The notes beneath the pieces are model-generated. The model did no database searches. It was not told the origin of the DNA and saw only the letters and a program-made list of their open reading frames with translations. This document shows, piece after piece, positions 6,726-6,796 of a stretch of DNA of 6,796 nucleotides. This DNA comes from Candidatus Nomurabacteria bacterium RIFCSPLOWO2_01_FULL_36_10b (GTDB lineage Bacteria; Patescibacteriota; Minisyncoccia; Phycocordibacterales; UBA1006): positions 5,910 to 12,705 of the forward strand of contig MFUQ01000009.1 of the NCBI GenBank assembly GCA_001785725.1, written 5' to 3'. Position 1 is the stretch's first letter. Each line of letters begins with the position of its first letter. The position numbers and the translations under genes were made by a program.

Positions 6726-6796
6726 ATTTTTTTGCCTCCTTGGTGGCCACGGCAATTTGGCCATTAGGAGACTCAATAACCGGCATGGCGGGCGTC
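6724..6796 (-). CDS. C-terminal tail of an unidentified protein
   Basis: Only the last 23 codons are present, ending 'PVIESPNGQIAVATKEAKK' and TAA at 6724-6726. The 5' part lies beyond the right edge. The terminator immediately downstream supports a real gene end. An in-frame ATG in this stretch would give a 20-residue peptide, but a longer gene entering from the right is more likely. The tail is basic at its end and richer in GC than the giant gene. It is too short for a family assignment. Confidence 0.6.
   Translation of the reverse strand, partial: TPAMPVIESPNGQIAVATKEAKK

Overview
The window looks like a stretch of a low-GC, gene-dense bacterial chromosome. Everything that can be supported as a gene is on the minus strand. 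Several traits fit Candidate Phyla Radiation (Patescibacteria) genomes: strong AT bias, no convincing Shine-Dalgarno sequences, a tRNA whose CCA end is not encoded, and one giant repeat protein of unknown function. That assignment is inference; no marker gene here proves it. The standard code with TGA as stop fits, because tryptophan is encoded by TGG and the giant gene reads through without TGA.

In the direction of transcription (right to left) the layout is as follows. (a) 6724-6796 is the C-terminal tail of an unidentified gene that enters from the right edge. Its stop is followed by a small hairpin and then a good rho-independent terminator (6677-6702). (b) 6578-6674 is non-coding and holds a composite of inverted repeats: an 11-bp perfect GC-rich hairpin, a second cruciform-like hairpin, and imperfect outer arms. 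It may be a REP- or MITE-like element. (c) 6424-6496 is a tRNA-Lys(UUU), with a possible promoter upstream. (d) 605-6388 is a single gene of 1,927 codons. It has a helical N-terminal part, a coiled-coil stretch, about 24 tandem copies of a 27-28-residue helical repeat, a long helical region, and a distinct C-terminal domain with conserved-looking Cys, His and Trp residues. An extended -10 promoter (TGcTATAAT) sits so close to the chosen ATG that the mRNA would be leaderless or nearly so. (e) 1-573, only 31 bp downstream, is the N-terminal two thirds or so of a zinc-dependent peptidase of clan MH (M20/M28/M42-like), cut by the left edge.

The giant gene and the peptidase are close enough to be co-transcribed. 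Nothing in the sequence states what they do together. The repeat protein is most simply read as a cytoplasmic alpha-solenoid scaffold carrying an unknown, possibly enzymatic, C-terminal domain. This gene is the best candidate for something undescribed.
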